Both the position numbers and the translations under genes were made by a program. From positions 806,001 to 870,000 of the forward strand of contig NZ_AP024853.1 in NCBI RefSeq assembly GCF_024346715.1: a stretch of DNA of 64,000 nt. The letters run 5' to 3'. Below are positions 19,239-29,029 of this stretch, one piece after another. Below the pieces are notes generated by a model. It had not been told where the DNA came from and searched no databases. It was given only the letters and a program-made list of their open reading frames with translations. The DNA is from Photobacterium swingsii. Its GTDB lineage: Bacteria > Pseudomonadota > Gammaproteobacteria > Enterobacterales > Vibrionaceae. The first letter of the stretch is position 1. Each line of letters starts with the position of its first letter.

Positions 19239-22200
19239 ATGAAATATAAAACACTTGCAGTACTAATAACCACCAGCCTTACCCTTAGCGGCTGTGGTGG
19301 TGGAGGCGGTGATGAAACAACATCACCATCAGTTACACCAGAGCCAACGAAACCAACCACAACCCTACCTACACCCGATGCTAAGCCATCCAAACAGCCT
19401 CGGATGCAACTCAATGTTAAAGACGTTGAGATCACCTATGGTGAAAAAAGTGACATTACACTTTTGATCCAAAACCAAATGGGAAGCCTGAACTACGAAC
19501 TAGTGAGTACAGAGGGTAATAATGTTGCTGAGCTTGATCCTTCATCAAATACATTATCTATACTTAATGCAGGTAAACTTACCTATAAAGTAACTGACAC
19601 AAGTGATGACTACCAAACTTCTAGCTCGACCTTTACTGTTAAAGTTAAAAAGGCACAAGCACCTACCCCATTATTAAAAGAAGTCATCCTTGATCAAAAA
19701 GATACATCGAGATATTTTACAGTTGATAATTCTCGCGGAAACTTAAGCATAGAGCTTGATTCTGGATCCAGTACACTTGTTGATCTTCAATATGTAGGTG
19801 GTTATAGATTTGCAATCACCCCTAGAAATCCAGGCGTTGCTACTGGGTTTATTGTTGATGCAGGTAACCAAAACTACGCAGGCTACAAAATCCCATTTAA
19901 GATAGATATTAAAAAAGCTATTACTAACAACTTCTCTGATATAGAAATGAAGTTTGGTGCACAACCACTTCATCAAACGTTAAGTAGTGAAGCCACTTAC
20001 ACATTCCAGGCAAATGATCCTGAAATTATTAGCATCGATCAGGCATCTGGTACTATCCAAGCTCTAAAAGTGGGTAGAACTTATGTTGACGTTACTTATA
20101 AATCTATCCATTCAAACCAAGCAGCAATCCATGATGGTTTTTATGTCAATATTGTAAAAGGTGATCGTCCTACTACTTTTCACGCAACAATGGCACAAGA
20201 ACTTCCTTACTCGACACTTAGCCAGCAACCTAAACTACATCTGACAAATCAAACTGGTAAGTTAAGCTACGAGCTTGTATCTGGTAATAGCATCAGAAAC
20301 TTCAGCAACACTAATGGCTCTTTCCTAACAACCGGGTTGGGTACAGTTGAAATAAAAGTAACAGACAAGAGTGACAACTATGTCGATGCATCTGATCTCA
20401 TCACCTTTGAGGTAGTGAAAGCAGATCATCCATCTTTGGCACCTCAGGTGACTAATTACACTTACTCAACCTCTGAGCATTCTGTCACGATTCCTGGCCA
20501 GAAAGGCACATTACAACTCAAGCCTCTAGATACCAGCATCTTACGTGTAAATGGTAATAAGCTTACAAGCTTGAAAGCAGGTACAACGACTGTTGAAGTT
20601 ACAGACACATCTGATTTTTACAAAACTGCCACAACAACATTAACTGTTAATGTTGAACATGCAAACCGCAGTACATTTTCAGTTAAGCCGATCAATCAGA
20701 AATATTCCGCAAACTCAATTAAATTTACGGATCTGTACGACTACTCAGAAAATAGTGCAGCTGTAATGACGGCACCAATTATTAACATAAAAGCTAATAC
20801 CGATGGCGCTGTTTCATTAAACCAAAGCAATAAAACGATAAAGATTAATAAAGCTGGTTCAGCAACACTGGAGCTATATTGGCCACAAGATAACCAATAT
20901 AAAGAATCAGACAAAAAAACTGTTGAGATAAATATCACACCAGCAGATAACCGCTTAAAACTTGCAACACGCTCAGTATCAGCAACCTACCAAATTGATA
21001 CAAAAACGATTGCTGCACCTAAAGTTGAAGGTAAAAAAGGTACGGTTACCTACCGTATAAAAAGTGGCAGCCCAAAAGATGTTGTCAGCATTAACAGCTC
21101 ATCAGGTCTGATGACAGTTAACAATGCGGGTAATACAACCATTGAAGTTATCGACAGTGGCAATGAAAACTTTGCTGAGTCTAAAACAACTTTTACAGCT
21201 ACTGTTCATCCAGCTAAAGCTGATTTAGTTGTTGAATATCCATCAGAGATCGCTCTTGGTGGTGATAAATTCATTCACCCTAAAATTTCACGTAATTTAT
21301 GGACGCTTAACTTCACCATTGATAATACTTCAGTTGCCGAAGTAACCAATAGCTCAAACGGTTACATCGAATTAAAGTCTCCAGGCAATGTATATATTTC
21401 TTATAATGGTAGCTCTCGCAACTACCAAGCTGTACGTGGGCAAATCTACCTTAAAGTGCTAAAAGAAGTGCACCCTGGTATTAAGGTGGAAAATCTTGAT
21501 GTGTATTACACCCCATTAGAGCAAAAGAAATCGGTAAAAGTGACGTCTCAGCAATACGGTGCAAGAACCTTTATCCAATCAGGATCACCGGGCTCGCGTT
21601 ATAGTTATAACTTCAACACTCGTTTAGGCACTATTTCTGACATTCAAGATTATCCATTTTCTATTGGCTTTGCAGTCACAGAAAGTGAAAGTCAAAAGTA
21701 TCAAGCTGCAATAAATGGATCTGAGCAAGCAGATCAAGGTGTTATTCGCATTAACTCTCCACAAGCAGGTGCTTCAGATAAAGATTACACACTAACATTT
21801 TCTAGCAGTAACCAGTCTCAAGTGATTGAAAGTGAACTCAATAGCCCCCGTTATAGTCAGCTATTACGAAGTTCGTTGTATTTAAAAGGTTATAACAGCT
21901 ATTACTTACCAACACAGACTGAATTGGCAACATACGGTAATGGGATTTATACCGTTCTAAAAGTCAAACCAGTTGACAACGATGACATCAGAGCAAGAAA
22001 AGCTGTTCGTGTTGTAATTAACCGTTATGATGGTTGTAAATCAACTTACTCTGATAGCAGTGCATTAATGCCAGATATGGCGATCAACTTTGATACTGAT
22101 GGACAAAACGACTGTAAAACAGAAGGAGAACGAGCCAACTATTTTACTAAGTTTACTCTACTAGATAGCCGCCTACTAACATCTGGTGAGTGGGAATTAG

Positions 22201-22391
22201 TCAATCCACTTGTTATCTACCGCGAAGGTAAGCGCGAGTTTATTGATACCCCAACAGGTGGTTCATATGTTCAATACCATAAACTAGATGCAGATAAAAA
22301 AGGGTACCTAGAGTCCATCAATGCGGATGCTCAAAGTAAAATTCGTAAAGTCTATGAATGGAATACAGTTAACCTAAGGTTTAGCATCTAG
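19239..22391 (+). CDS. Large repeat-containing surface lipoprotein
   Basis: A 1050-aa protein with signal MKYKTLAVLITTSLTLSGC (lipobox LSGC), a glycine run and a Thr/Pro-rich linker to about residue 65. It then has roughly eight to nine diverged repeats of 75-90 residues. Each repeat resembles a bacterial Ig-like (Big/cadherin-like) beta domain with G-x-L-x-Y/V cores and a terminal TDTSDxY motif (DTSDDYQT, DKSDNYVD, DTSDFYKT). The last 250 residues are different and contain three cysteines. Likely outer-membrane-anchored adhesin or matrix protein; the ligand is unknown. It stands alone between liuE and a terminator. Confidence 0.72.
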   Translation: MKYKTLAVLITTSLTLSGCGGGGGDETTSPSVTPEPTKPTTTLPTPDAKPSKQPRMQLNVKDVEITYGEKSDITLLIQNQMGSLNYELVSTEGNNVAELDPSSNTLSILNAGKLTYKVTDTSDDYQTSSSTFTVKVKKAQAPTPLLKEVILDQKDTSRYFTVDNSRGNLSIELDSGSSTLVDLQYVGGYRFAITPRNPGVATGFIVDAGNQNYAGYKIPFKIDIKKAITNNFSDIEMKFGAQPLHQTLSSEATYTFQANDPEIISIDQASGTIQALKVGRTYVDVTYKSIHSNQAAIHDGFYVNIVKGDRPTTFHATMAQELPYSTLSQQPKLHLTNQTGKLSYELVSGNSIRNFSNTNGSFLTTGLGTVEIKVTDKSDNYVDASDLITFEVVKADHPSLAPQVTNYTYSTSEHSVTIPGQKGTLQLKPLDTSILRVNGNKLTSLKAGTTTVEVTDTSDFYKTATTTLTVNVEHANRSTFSVKPINQKYSANSIKFTDLYDYSENSAAVMTAPIINIKANTDGAVSLNQSNKTIKINKAGSATLELYWPQDNQYKESDKKTVEINITPADNRLKLATRSVSATYQIDTKTIAAPKVEGKKGTVTYRIKSGSPKDVVSINSSSGLMTVNNAGNTTIEVIDSGNENFAESKTTFTATVHPAKADLVVEYPSEIALGGDKFIHPKISRNLWTLNFTIDNTSVAEVTNSSNGYIELKSPGNVYISYNGSSRNYQAVRGQIYLKVLKEVHPGIKVENLDVYYTPLEQKKSVKVTSQQYGARTFIQSGSPGSRYSYNFNTRLGTISDIQDYPFSIGFAVTESESQKYQAAINGSEQADQGVIRINSPQAGASDKDYTLTFSSSNQSQVIESELNSPRYSQLLRSSLYLKGYNSYYLPTQTELATYGNGIYTVLKVKPVDNDDIRARKAVRVVINRYDGCKSTYSDSSALMPDMAINFDTDGQNDCKTEGERANYFTKFTLLDSRLLTSGEWELVNPLVIYREGKREFIDTPTGGSYVQYHKLDADKKGYLESINADAQSKIRKVYEWNTVNLRFSI

Positions 22392-22415
22392 ATTTAACAC
22401 TTAATCCATAAAATT

Positions 22416-22447
22416 AAAAGCCGAGTATGAGTTACTACTCGGCTTTT
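22416..22447 (+). terminator. Rho-independent terminator
   Basis: Perfect 12-bp stem (AAAAGCCGAGTA / TACTCGGCTTTT) with an eight-base loop, 25 bp after the large lipoprotein gene. Confidence 0.85.
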
Positions 22448-22470
22448 CCATATCTAGCTCCATCAAAAAA

Positions 22471-22492
22471 GGCGGTAACTGGGAGTACCGCC
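22471..22492 (-). terminator. Rho-independent terminator, minus strand
   Basis: Stem GGCGGTA / TACCGCC followed on the minus strand by TTTTTT. It lies 34 bp past the stop of the small hypothetical gene at 22527-22802 and supports that gene being real. Confidence 0.75.
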
Positions 22493-22526
22493 AAGAGCCA
22501 AGATGTCGCTATGTTATTCAGCCTTG

Positions 22527-22802
22527 TTAATCAGAACGTAAACAGCGCTGTTCTGATTCAAGTTCAGTGGCTGCTCGCCACAGTTTTTGTTCTCGATGTT
22601 GGTGTTTATCTAATGTTTGATGGATGCCCTCTACTGCTAGTTCATCCATTGGACCTATGTACTGCTCGGCATGACTTGAGAAAATAGTCCTAAACTCCTC
22701 CATGGTAGGAAGGCGGTTATTCTCCTCCTCAAAACTATCAAATATATCTGTAACCGTTATTGATATGTCACGCTTGATACCATCATGATCTGAACTATCC
22801 AT
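22527..22802 (-). CDS. 91-aa acidic hypothetical protein
   Basis: A 91-residue soluble protein, rich in Glu, Asp and His, with no signal or membrane segment and no family I recognise. The N-terminal half has a beta-rich stretch (IKRDISITVTDIFDSF), and the remainder looks helical and charged. Support: GAGG five bases before the ATG, a dedicated terminator just downstream, and no competing gene on the other strand. Confidence 0.6.
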   Translation of the reverse strand: MDSSDHDGIKRDISITVTDIFDSFEEENNRLPTMEEFRTIFSSHAEQYIGPMDELAVEGIHQTLDKHQHREQKLWRAATELESEQRCLRSD

Positions 22803-23193
22803 ATTAACCTCAGCGATAAATCCATCGACACCAAGTGAAGTAAGCCTTTGATCTACAATCTTTTCAGCACACTATAAATAAAGGCTTATACAGTTTGGTA
22901 GTACCTTTTTGTAGATGCCAACCATAAAAACATAGACTTGCGTGTATGCTTTTTTTTGTTAAAGGTAAGTGTAGTTGAATGTACCCACCTTCAAACAATA
23001 ATGTGGAATTTATTGGGCAAAATGCCACAAGAATGACACGACAGCATTAGCCAAGTCCGATATGACGCTTCCCTAGCCTCCATTCAGCCCAGACCTCGCC
23101 AGTTAGACAATAGTACTTAAAAGGCGTTTATTGCATGCATTCAGGTTAACATTTCGTTAAACTGCCCCGCTTTCATACTAATAACAATCAACA
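22803..23193. other. Intergenic region, 391 bp
   Basis: Divergent promoter region between the 91-aa gene and the HD-GYP gene. It is AT-rich with a T-run near 22950. No coding region, terminator or repeat is recognised. Confidence 0.5.
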
Positions 23194-24648
23194 ATGAATA
23201 AAGAACAGCAGCTTACAGCACGGACAGCGCTCCACTACACACTTGCAGCAGGTCTTTTTAGCTTATACGGTGAACGAGTGTGCCCATTCCTTGACTCCCT
23301 TTCAGGTTGGCAAACAGGCTTTTACGCATTTGTAACATTTAGTGCCATGTTTTTATTTCGCTCACATTGGCTAAAGGATGATGACAGCCTACGTTGCGTG
23401 ACTAAAAATATGATCATTTTTTCTGCTGGTGCCATAGGTCTATCGCTGTGGTACCGCATTTTCCATGACTTTCCTGTCGAAAGTGGCTTAAAAGTGCTCT
23501 TTGGTATCGCAAGCCTTGGCGTATTGATCAGCTTAGATCTTTCTCTTTACGGGCAAATCATCCACTATCCGAAACAAATTGATGTTGCGCAGTTGGCTAG
23601 CATTCGCAGCTATCGCCACTCACTCGCCTTCAAAATGGCCGCAACCGTTATATTTGTTGTGGCTTTACTTACAGTGGTACTAAGCCTACTCATGTTTAAA
23701 GATGTACATTGGCTTGTTGAAAATATTGCGATTACCGGTCCCCATGCAGCCATTATTAGCATCGTAAAAGAGTTTGTTTATGTAGCCATGGTATTAGTGG
23801 GCTACACCATTTCCATCATGTATCAATGGTTAAAACTATTACGTTTACTTTTAGTTAGCCAACAACAGGTATTACAGCAAGCCGCTCAAGGTAACTTATC
23901 AGTTCGGGTTCCTGTCGTTCTACATGGCGAAATGGGTGAAATTGCGCACTATACCAACCAAATGTTGATCCGATTAGAGCAGAGTTATAACGAAATCAAC
24001 CTAACCCGAGACGTTGCTATTGTGGGCCTATCGGCGCTGGCAGAGTCCAGAGATAATGAAACCGGGGCACATATTCTACGCACACAAGAATACGTTCGTG
24101 CACTCGCTAACAAGTTAAAGCATCACGATAATTTTCGTGATTATTTAACTCAAGAACGCATTGAACTACTCTATAAATCAGCTCCGCTTCACGATATCGG
24201 AAAAGTCGGTATCCCCGATGCTATTTTGCTGAAACCAGGCAAGTTAACAGACAATGAGTTTGAAATAATGAAGACGCATGCCGCAATAGGTGCAGAAGCA
24301 TTAGCGACAGCTGAAAAGCAAATAGGGAGCTCCAGTTTCTTAACGCTAGCTCGAGAGATAGCCCTTACCCACCATGAAAAGTGGGACGGCAGTGGTTACC
24401 CTTCTGGGTTGAGCGCAGATGACATCCCACTTTCTGGCCGTCTGATGGCATTAGCTGATGTTTACGATGCCTTAATTTCAGAGCGCGTGTACAAGCCAGC
24501 TTTTAGCCATGAGAAAGCCAGAAACATTATACTGCAAGGGAAAGGAACGCATTTCGATCCACTTGTCGTCGAGGCATTTATAGCTTGTGAAAGTGAATTC
24601 ATTTTGATCGCGCAAAACTATCAAGATCGTATGCTTATCGCAGCTTAA
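23194..24648 (+). CDS. Membrane HD-GYP cyclic-di-GMP phosphodiesterase
   Basis: A 484-aa protein. It has several N-terminal transmembrane helices (about 15-35, 45-60, 70-85, 95-115, 145-170, 190-212), a HAMP-like linker (about 212-265) and a full HD-GYP domain. Catalytic HDIGK lies near 336, with downstream H of TH, HHEKWDGSGYP, and RLMALADVYDAL. All metal residues and the GYP triad are present, so hydrolysis of cyclic di-GMP is expected. The membrane sensor portion is unlike a standard named domain. It is convergent with the beta-barrel gene. Confidence 0.9.
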   Translation: MNKEQQLTARTALHYTLAAGLFSLYGERVCPFLDSLSGWQTGFYAFVTFSAMFLFRSHWLKDDDSLRCVTKNMIIFSAGAIGLSLWYRIFHDFPVESGLKVLFGIASLGVLISLDLSLYGQIIHYPKQIDVAQLASIRSYRHSLAFKMAATVIFVVALLTVVLSLLMFKDVHWLVENIAITGPHAAIISIVKEFVYVAMVLVGYTISIMYQWLKLLRLLLVSQQQVLQQAAQGNLSVRVPVVLHGEMGEIAHYTNQMLIRLEQSYNEINLTRDVAIVGLSALAESRDNETGAHILRTQEYVRALANKLKHHDNFRDYLTQERIELLYKSAPLHDIGKVGIPDAILLKPGKLTDNEFEIMKTHAAIGAEALATAEKQIGSSSFLTLAREIALTHHEKWDGSGYPSGLSADDIPLSGRLMALADVYDALISERVYKPAFSHEKARNIILQGKGTHFDPLVVEAFIACESEFILIAQNYQDRMLIAA

Positions 24649-24677
24649 CCGTATAATCATCATGCTTGGTATTCATG

Positions 24678-25859
24678 CTATTTAAGTTGAAAGCGGATAC
24701 CAAGCGTGAAGCGCTGTGCATCCAGTTCATCTAAACCAACCAATGAACTGGCTTCTACATATCCATACCAATCTTCGTTAAATCGACCAGCCATTCCTAC
24801 ATGTACGCGGCCAAAAACCTTATCGTCTGACTTAACCACTATAGGTAACGATGACCCATACTGCTCTGTTTGCAGTTGGCTAATGATTTTTTGTCCACCA
24901 TTATCAAAATCATAATGTACATAGCCACGTACATAAGGCTGGAATAATCCGACACTGGTGCGGAAAGGATAAGTAAAACTCGCACCTAAAATCAGCATAC
25001 TTGAACCCAACGCATTCACGTCTTCAACCGTCGATAGCAGATAATTCGAATTGCCACGCGAAGGGCGTTCAGTGTAACGGTCGGTATCAGAGAGTATATG
25101 TTGCAGTGAACTTTCAAGTGCAATATCCCAATACTGGTGGCTAATTAAATAACCCGCGCCTAATGAAAACACCCAGACATCTGAATCTGCTTTTTCTTGT
25201 TGAGAAAAAACACTGTTATCTAAGCTAGATACTCGACGTTCGATATCCGTATCAACCACGGCATAACTTGCACTAAAATCAATATACCAGTCGTCATGAA
25301 AGTAACTGAAATAGCCTGATGCAACTAATGCATCAATTTCAACATCATTCTGATTCGCATCCCCTTGGTAGTATGGCAATCCTAGCGCAACACCAAATAA
25401 ATAATGCTCATTCAGTAGATAGTCCCCTCCTAATGTCACCGTGTAACCGTCTTCGAATTGCACATTGGTGGAGGACTGATTGGGGCGGACATCTTGATCA
25501 ATGCGCACATAGGCACCAAGTCGAGACTGTTCTTTACGCCCATAGCCACCATCACTGTACAACACAGCTTTTGATAAGTTTGTCGATTGATAAGTCGATG
25601 GAAATAGAGAGGACGTATCGCTAGGTAAAAGTGAATTATTAATGTTACCTGATCGACTGTAGAGCGAAGATGTTGAGTGTTGGGCACTCGGTTGATATTC
25701 ATCATGCCGAAAGTCTGCAACCGCACCTTTTAACCCTAACGAAATTGCCTTATAGACACTTTCAGTCATACTCGTATCATCCTCTGCGGCGACCCCCATT
25801 GTGTACAGGGTACAACACCATGCTAATGGTACACGCAGGTATACACTGTGAAAGTTCAT
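24678..25859 (-). CDS. Outer-membrane beta-barrel protein, autotransporter-type
   Basis: A 393-aa exported protein. The signal peptide is about residues 1-25 (ends MGVAAEDD). After a Ser-rich spacer (25-110) the rest alternates in beta strands, ending RFTLGIRFQLK. The final strand has the hydrophobic pattern of autotransporter barrels. There is no long passenger domain. The gene is divergent from a ToxR-like regulator across 461 bp, so ToxR-type control of a porin-like protein is plausible. No ligand or substrate can be assigned. Confidence 0.75.
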   Translation of the reverse strand: MNFHSVYLRVPLAWCCTLYTMGVAAEDDTSMTESVYKAISLGLKGAVADFRHDEYQPSAQHSTSSLYSRSGNINNSLLPSDTSSLFPSTYQSTNLSKAVLYSDGGYGRKEQSRLGAYVRIDQDVRPNQSSTNVQFEDGYTVTLGGDYLLNEHYLFGVALGLPYYQGDANQNDVEIDALVASGYFSYFHDDWYIDFSASYAVVDTDIERRVSSLDNSVFSQQEKADSDVWVFSLGAGYLISHQYWDIALESSLQHILSDTDRYTERPSRGNSNYLLSTVEDVNALGSSMLILGASFTYPFRTSVGLFQPYVRGYVHYDFDNGGQKIISQLQTEQYGSSLPIVVKSDDKVFGRVHVGMAGRFNEDWYGYVEASSLVGLDELDAQRFTLGIRFQLK

Positions 25860-26320
25860 ATTCGCGCCCCTAAAAAGACTTCAACTCACATTGAATTTTT
25901 TTGCACTCTTTGGTGCATATATATCGAACTACTTCAACAATCTAAGATGTGATCGAGCCTATTAGGTACATCTTAATGTTCACCTTCATGTGAAAATATT
26001 AACTGCAAAAGTAACATATTAAGCATAGTCTCAGCCCTACAAACTCGCCTGCCAGCATCAACAACAGCCCCGAATAGCCGTCTCGTTTTGGCGACATATG
26101 ATGTCAAGGCGCTGAATTACAAAGTCAAAAATCTCTGAATATTTTTGCCCTTAAACGAAGCGATGAAGACAACTTTTGATTCATTAATGATAACATTACA
26201 CAAATGTAGGTTTGATGTGGTATCATATTCACAAGATGTTTATTCAAGGCTCTCATTATTCATATTTTGCATGATGAGCTTATCCTTGCATTTTCCATCA
26301 AACCTTAACGTGACAAGAAT
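25860..26320. promoter_or_regulatory. Divergent control region, 461 bp
   Basis: Long AT-rich non-coding region between the beta-barrel gene and the ToxR-like gene. It includes a small palindrome GACAT-ATG-ATGTC (26093-26105) and an ACATT/AATGT repeat near 26191. The length and position suggest it holds the operators of the membrane-bound regulator. Confidence 0.5.
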
Positions 26321-27679
26321 ATGAATCACATGCTTGATAAAGAACCAGAAATTTATAATTACCAAGTAGGTGCTGAGTTTGTTTATGTTTGCTCAACACG
26401 CACTCTCTCTACATCAAAGCAAGAAGTAAGCCTAAATCGCGCTGAGCGAGAAGTTTTACATTGCTTAATCACAAATGCTCACAGAGTGGTGTCTTTCGAT
26501 GAATTGCTACTTGCAGGGTGGCCACATAAAACTGTGTCGCGCACCTCGCTATTTCAGACGATTCGCAACCTGCGTATAAAATTAAGAGAAACAGAAAAAG
26601 GCGAATTCATTGCGCTTATATCTAGCGTGGGCTATCAGATCGAAGCAACTAAAGCTGCTATAAATACCACAGAGCCCAATGTAGGCTCCCCAGATCCGCT
26701 CCCTTCAAATAACAAAATAAAACGATTGCTGGGTAGCTTTCTGAGCTTAACCTTACTGATCGCTATGCTTGTTGTATATTCAACGTGGAATAATAAATCT
26801 GAAGCCAATTATTTTTATCATGTCAGCCATAACAAAGATAACAGCAGTATTGTTTATCTCACAAAGTCGCAAGATAAATTGGATTTCATAGAGAGCAATA
26901 GCAATGCATACATAACACCAATGGCATTGGGGCAGCGTTTATTCTTTATCACGAAAATGGATGATAGCTACTCTATTGCTTACTGTGACAAAAATGATAT
27001 TGGCCTGTGTATTCCATCAACAGCAAAAGCGATATCTTTTAGTCACACTGACATCAATTTATTTTGGCAAGAATTAGCAAAAAAAAGAACGGCATCGGAC
27101 TTAAGCGTGCCACTGCTCTATGATGAGAAGAATATCCAAAATGCCGCTAAGTCGTACAACTTGTATATCGATAATGGGAAATTCATCCCAAACCTCAATC
27201 AGTATTACTTTCAAAAAACTAGCCCTCTGAATTGGCGTTATACTGCTGTATATTATCGAAAATTCAACAATAAAGGTCGATTCACCCCGCTCGCATTTAA
27301 TGGCGGCGACGTTACTTTATCAGCAACAGATAAAGCGCCTTTTATTGCAAAAGCCGTTGCCCATTCAACCTGCACACATACTTTTTTAACTAATAATGAA
27401 ATCGAAGAGTTAAGTGATGGCCCAGCTGGACAATTAGAAAAACGTATAAATAATGACTACAACAATGATTCAAACGCACTGGCTTATATATTGTTTCGCC
27501 AGAATGGACTTATCTTGTGGTATACCGAATTGGATGGTTTCTTCTGGTTCAATAAAGACCAAATAATGGAGTCCGAAGTTGCGTCTTTAGCCGAGTTTGA
27601 AGGCTGTAAAGATTACTTAGCACTTGGAGTATGTCGATATGCGCACGTCAATACTCAAGACCAATCAAGTAATGGCTAA
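26321..27679 (+). CDS. ToxR/CadC-type membrane-bound transcription regulator
   Basis: A 452-aa protein. It has a cytoplasmic winged helix of the OmpR type (about 35-105; VVSFDELLLAGWPHKTVSRT and FIALISSVGYQIEA), one transmembrane helix (about 137-156) and a long periplasmic domain with several cysteines (YCDKNDIGLC, TCTH, FEGCKDYLALGVC) that may form disulfides. This is the ToxR/CadC plan, linking an envelope signal directly to transcription. Neighbours: divergent beta-barrel gene (likely target) and convergent AbrB-family gene. The signal is unknown. Confidence 0.82.
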   Translation: MNHMLDKEPEIYNYQVGAEFVYVCSTRTLSTSKQEVSLNRAEREVLHCLITNAHRVVSFDELLLAGWPHKTVSRTSLFQTIRNLRIKLRETEKGEFIALISSVGYQIEATKAAINTTEPNVGSPDPLPSNNKIKRLLGSFLSLTLLIAMLVVYSTWNNKSEANYFYHVSHNKDNSSIVYLTKSQDKLDFIESNSNAYITPMALGQRLFFITKMDDSYSIAYCDKNDIGLCIPSTAKAISFSHTDINLFWQELAKKRTASDLSVPLLYDEKNIQNAAKSYNLYIDNGKFIPNLNQYYFQKTSPLNWRYTAVYYRKFNNKGRFTPLAFNGGDVTLSATDKAPFIAKAVAHSTCTHTFLTNNEIEELSDGPAGQLEKRINNDYNNDSNALAYILFRQNGLILWYTELDGFFWFNKDQIMESEVASLAEFEGCKDYLALGVCRYAHVNTQDQSSNG

Positions 27680-27718
27680 CATTTACGGTTATTCGGCGCT
27701 GCGTATTTCATATCGATC

Positions 27719-28753
27719 TTATTTTCGATTTTCAGCACTTCGCCTTGTTTTTAACGCCAGTAAAAATGCAGGTAACGAATGTAAAAGCATCAGACGAAGA
27801 ATATGATTAAGCATCACAAAGCCGGGCTCTAAGCCCAGTAATAAAGCAGTGACTGTCATCGCCTCAATACTGCCAGGAACCCAAGACATCACCAAAACTA
27901 AATACGGCAAATCCAGTAAGGTACTAAATACACCAGCAATCACTAAGGTGACTATCAAGCCAAGTGCGGTAATAAACACCCCAGCCTTTAGATACGCCAG
28001 TGTTTCTTGCAGCGTAACCAACTTAATGCGAATACCAACAAGTGCGCCCAGTAAAGCCATCGCAATCGACACCAAGATATCAGGCATCGCAATTGGCATT
28101 GCTGGCACTACAGTATTGCCACCAGCGGTTACCAATAGACCCGTAATCATAAAGGGCGCAGGTATCCCCAAACGTTCCAACATAATACCCAAGCCAATCG
28201 CGGCTAATACTGCTACAGCCAGCCCTAAAGGATTCGTCTGCAAAAAATTTTCAATATAAGAAGATGAAGCAGCGACGGCTTGCGTCTCTGCTGTGTATGC
28301 AATAATTGACGCTAAAACCATCAAGGAAACTAAGCGTACCGTATGAGTAAAAATGACCTTTTGAGAGGGGGACTCTTGGCTATTAGTTATCACCAAAATT
28401 GCGGCCATCGCACCAGGTACAGCACCTAATAAACTATCGTTTTTCGACCATTGTTCTATTCGAGTTAACCAGCAATACCCCACGAGCGTTTGTATTGTCA
28501 TGCAAGTTATCAATCCGAATAACACACCAAGTGATAAATGGCTTTGCCACTCCCCTGTTTTCACGAGGCTACCAACACTGATGCCAAGAACTATTTGAAT
28601 AAACGTTAATACATGATGATGTAAAGACATCGAGTGGTGGTACTTGCTCGCAAGCAGCACCAAGAGCATAGCCCCAAACATCTCCCCCATAGGAAGCAAT
28701 AACAGCGTGCCAAGCATTGCCCCGAAAGCTGTATAAAATAAGGTTATAAGCAC
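27719..28753 (-). CDS. AbrB-family membrane permease
   Basis: A 344-aa inner-membrane protein with ten or so helices in two similar halves, each carrying a glycine-rich motif (SLLGAVPGAMAAI, VMSWVPGSIEAMT). This is the AbrB duplication family, often mislabelled ammonia monooxygenase. It is probably a permease; the substrate is unknown. Start is a GTG with GGAT ahead of it. It is convergent with the ToxR-like gene, 39 bp apart. Confidence 0.8.
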   Translation of the reverse strand: MLITLFYTAFGAMLGTLLLLPMGEMFGAMLLVLLASKYHHSMSLHHHVLTFIQIVLGISVGSLVKTGEWQSHLSLGVLFGLITCMTIQTLVGYCWLTRIEQWSKNDSLLGAVPGAMAAILVITNSQESPSQKVIFTHTVRLVSLMVLASIIAYTAETQAVAASSSYIENFLQTNPLGLAVAVLAAIGLGIMLERLGIPAPFMITGLLVTAGGNTVVPAMPIAMPDILVSIAMALLGALVGIRIKLVTLQETLAYLKAGVFITALGLIVTLVIAGVFSTLLDLPYLVLVMSWVPGSIEAMTVTALLLGLEPGFVMLNHILRLMLLHSLPAFLLALKTRRSAENRK

Positions 28754-28978
28754 ACATCTATCCTTGTCGTAATGCCAATCCTAATATCCGTTCAATCGCT
28801 ACGTGACTACCTCGATTCCTTTTGGGTAGGTTTAACCTATAACTCAATGATAAGAATATCAAAACGGAAGCCAATTTACGCAACCGGTATCACATAGTAC
28901 AACCTAACCACATACGCCTTCACCTGCGCCCCAATCCAACCAATAACAGATTGGTGCAGTGAAAGCTCCATAGAAACA

Positions 28979-29004
28979 AAAGGAGGAACTTACGTTCCCC
29001 CTTT
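28979..29004 (-). terminator. Terminator of the hemolysin gene
   Basis: Eleven-base stem with one mismatch and loop TTAC, followed on the minus strand by a T-rich run. It lies 26 bp past the hemolysin stop. Confidence 0.6.
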
Positions 29005-29029
29005 CCATCCGTTGTTTGACTAATACTTA

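Noticed and set aside
27719-28753. Ammonia monooxygenase label for the AbrB-family permease
   Set aside because: It has only permease features and no copper or oxygenase residues.
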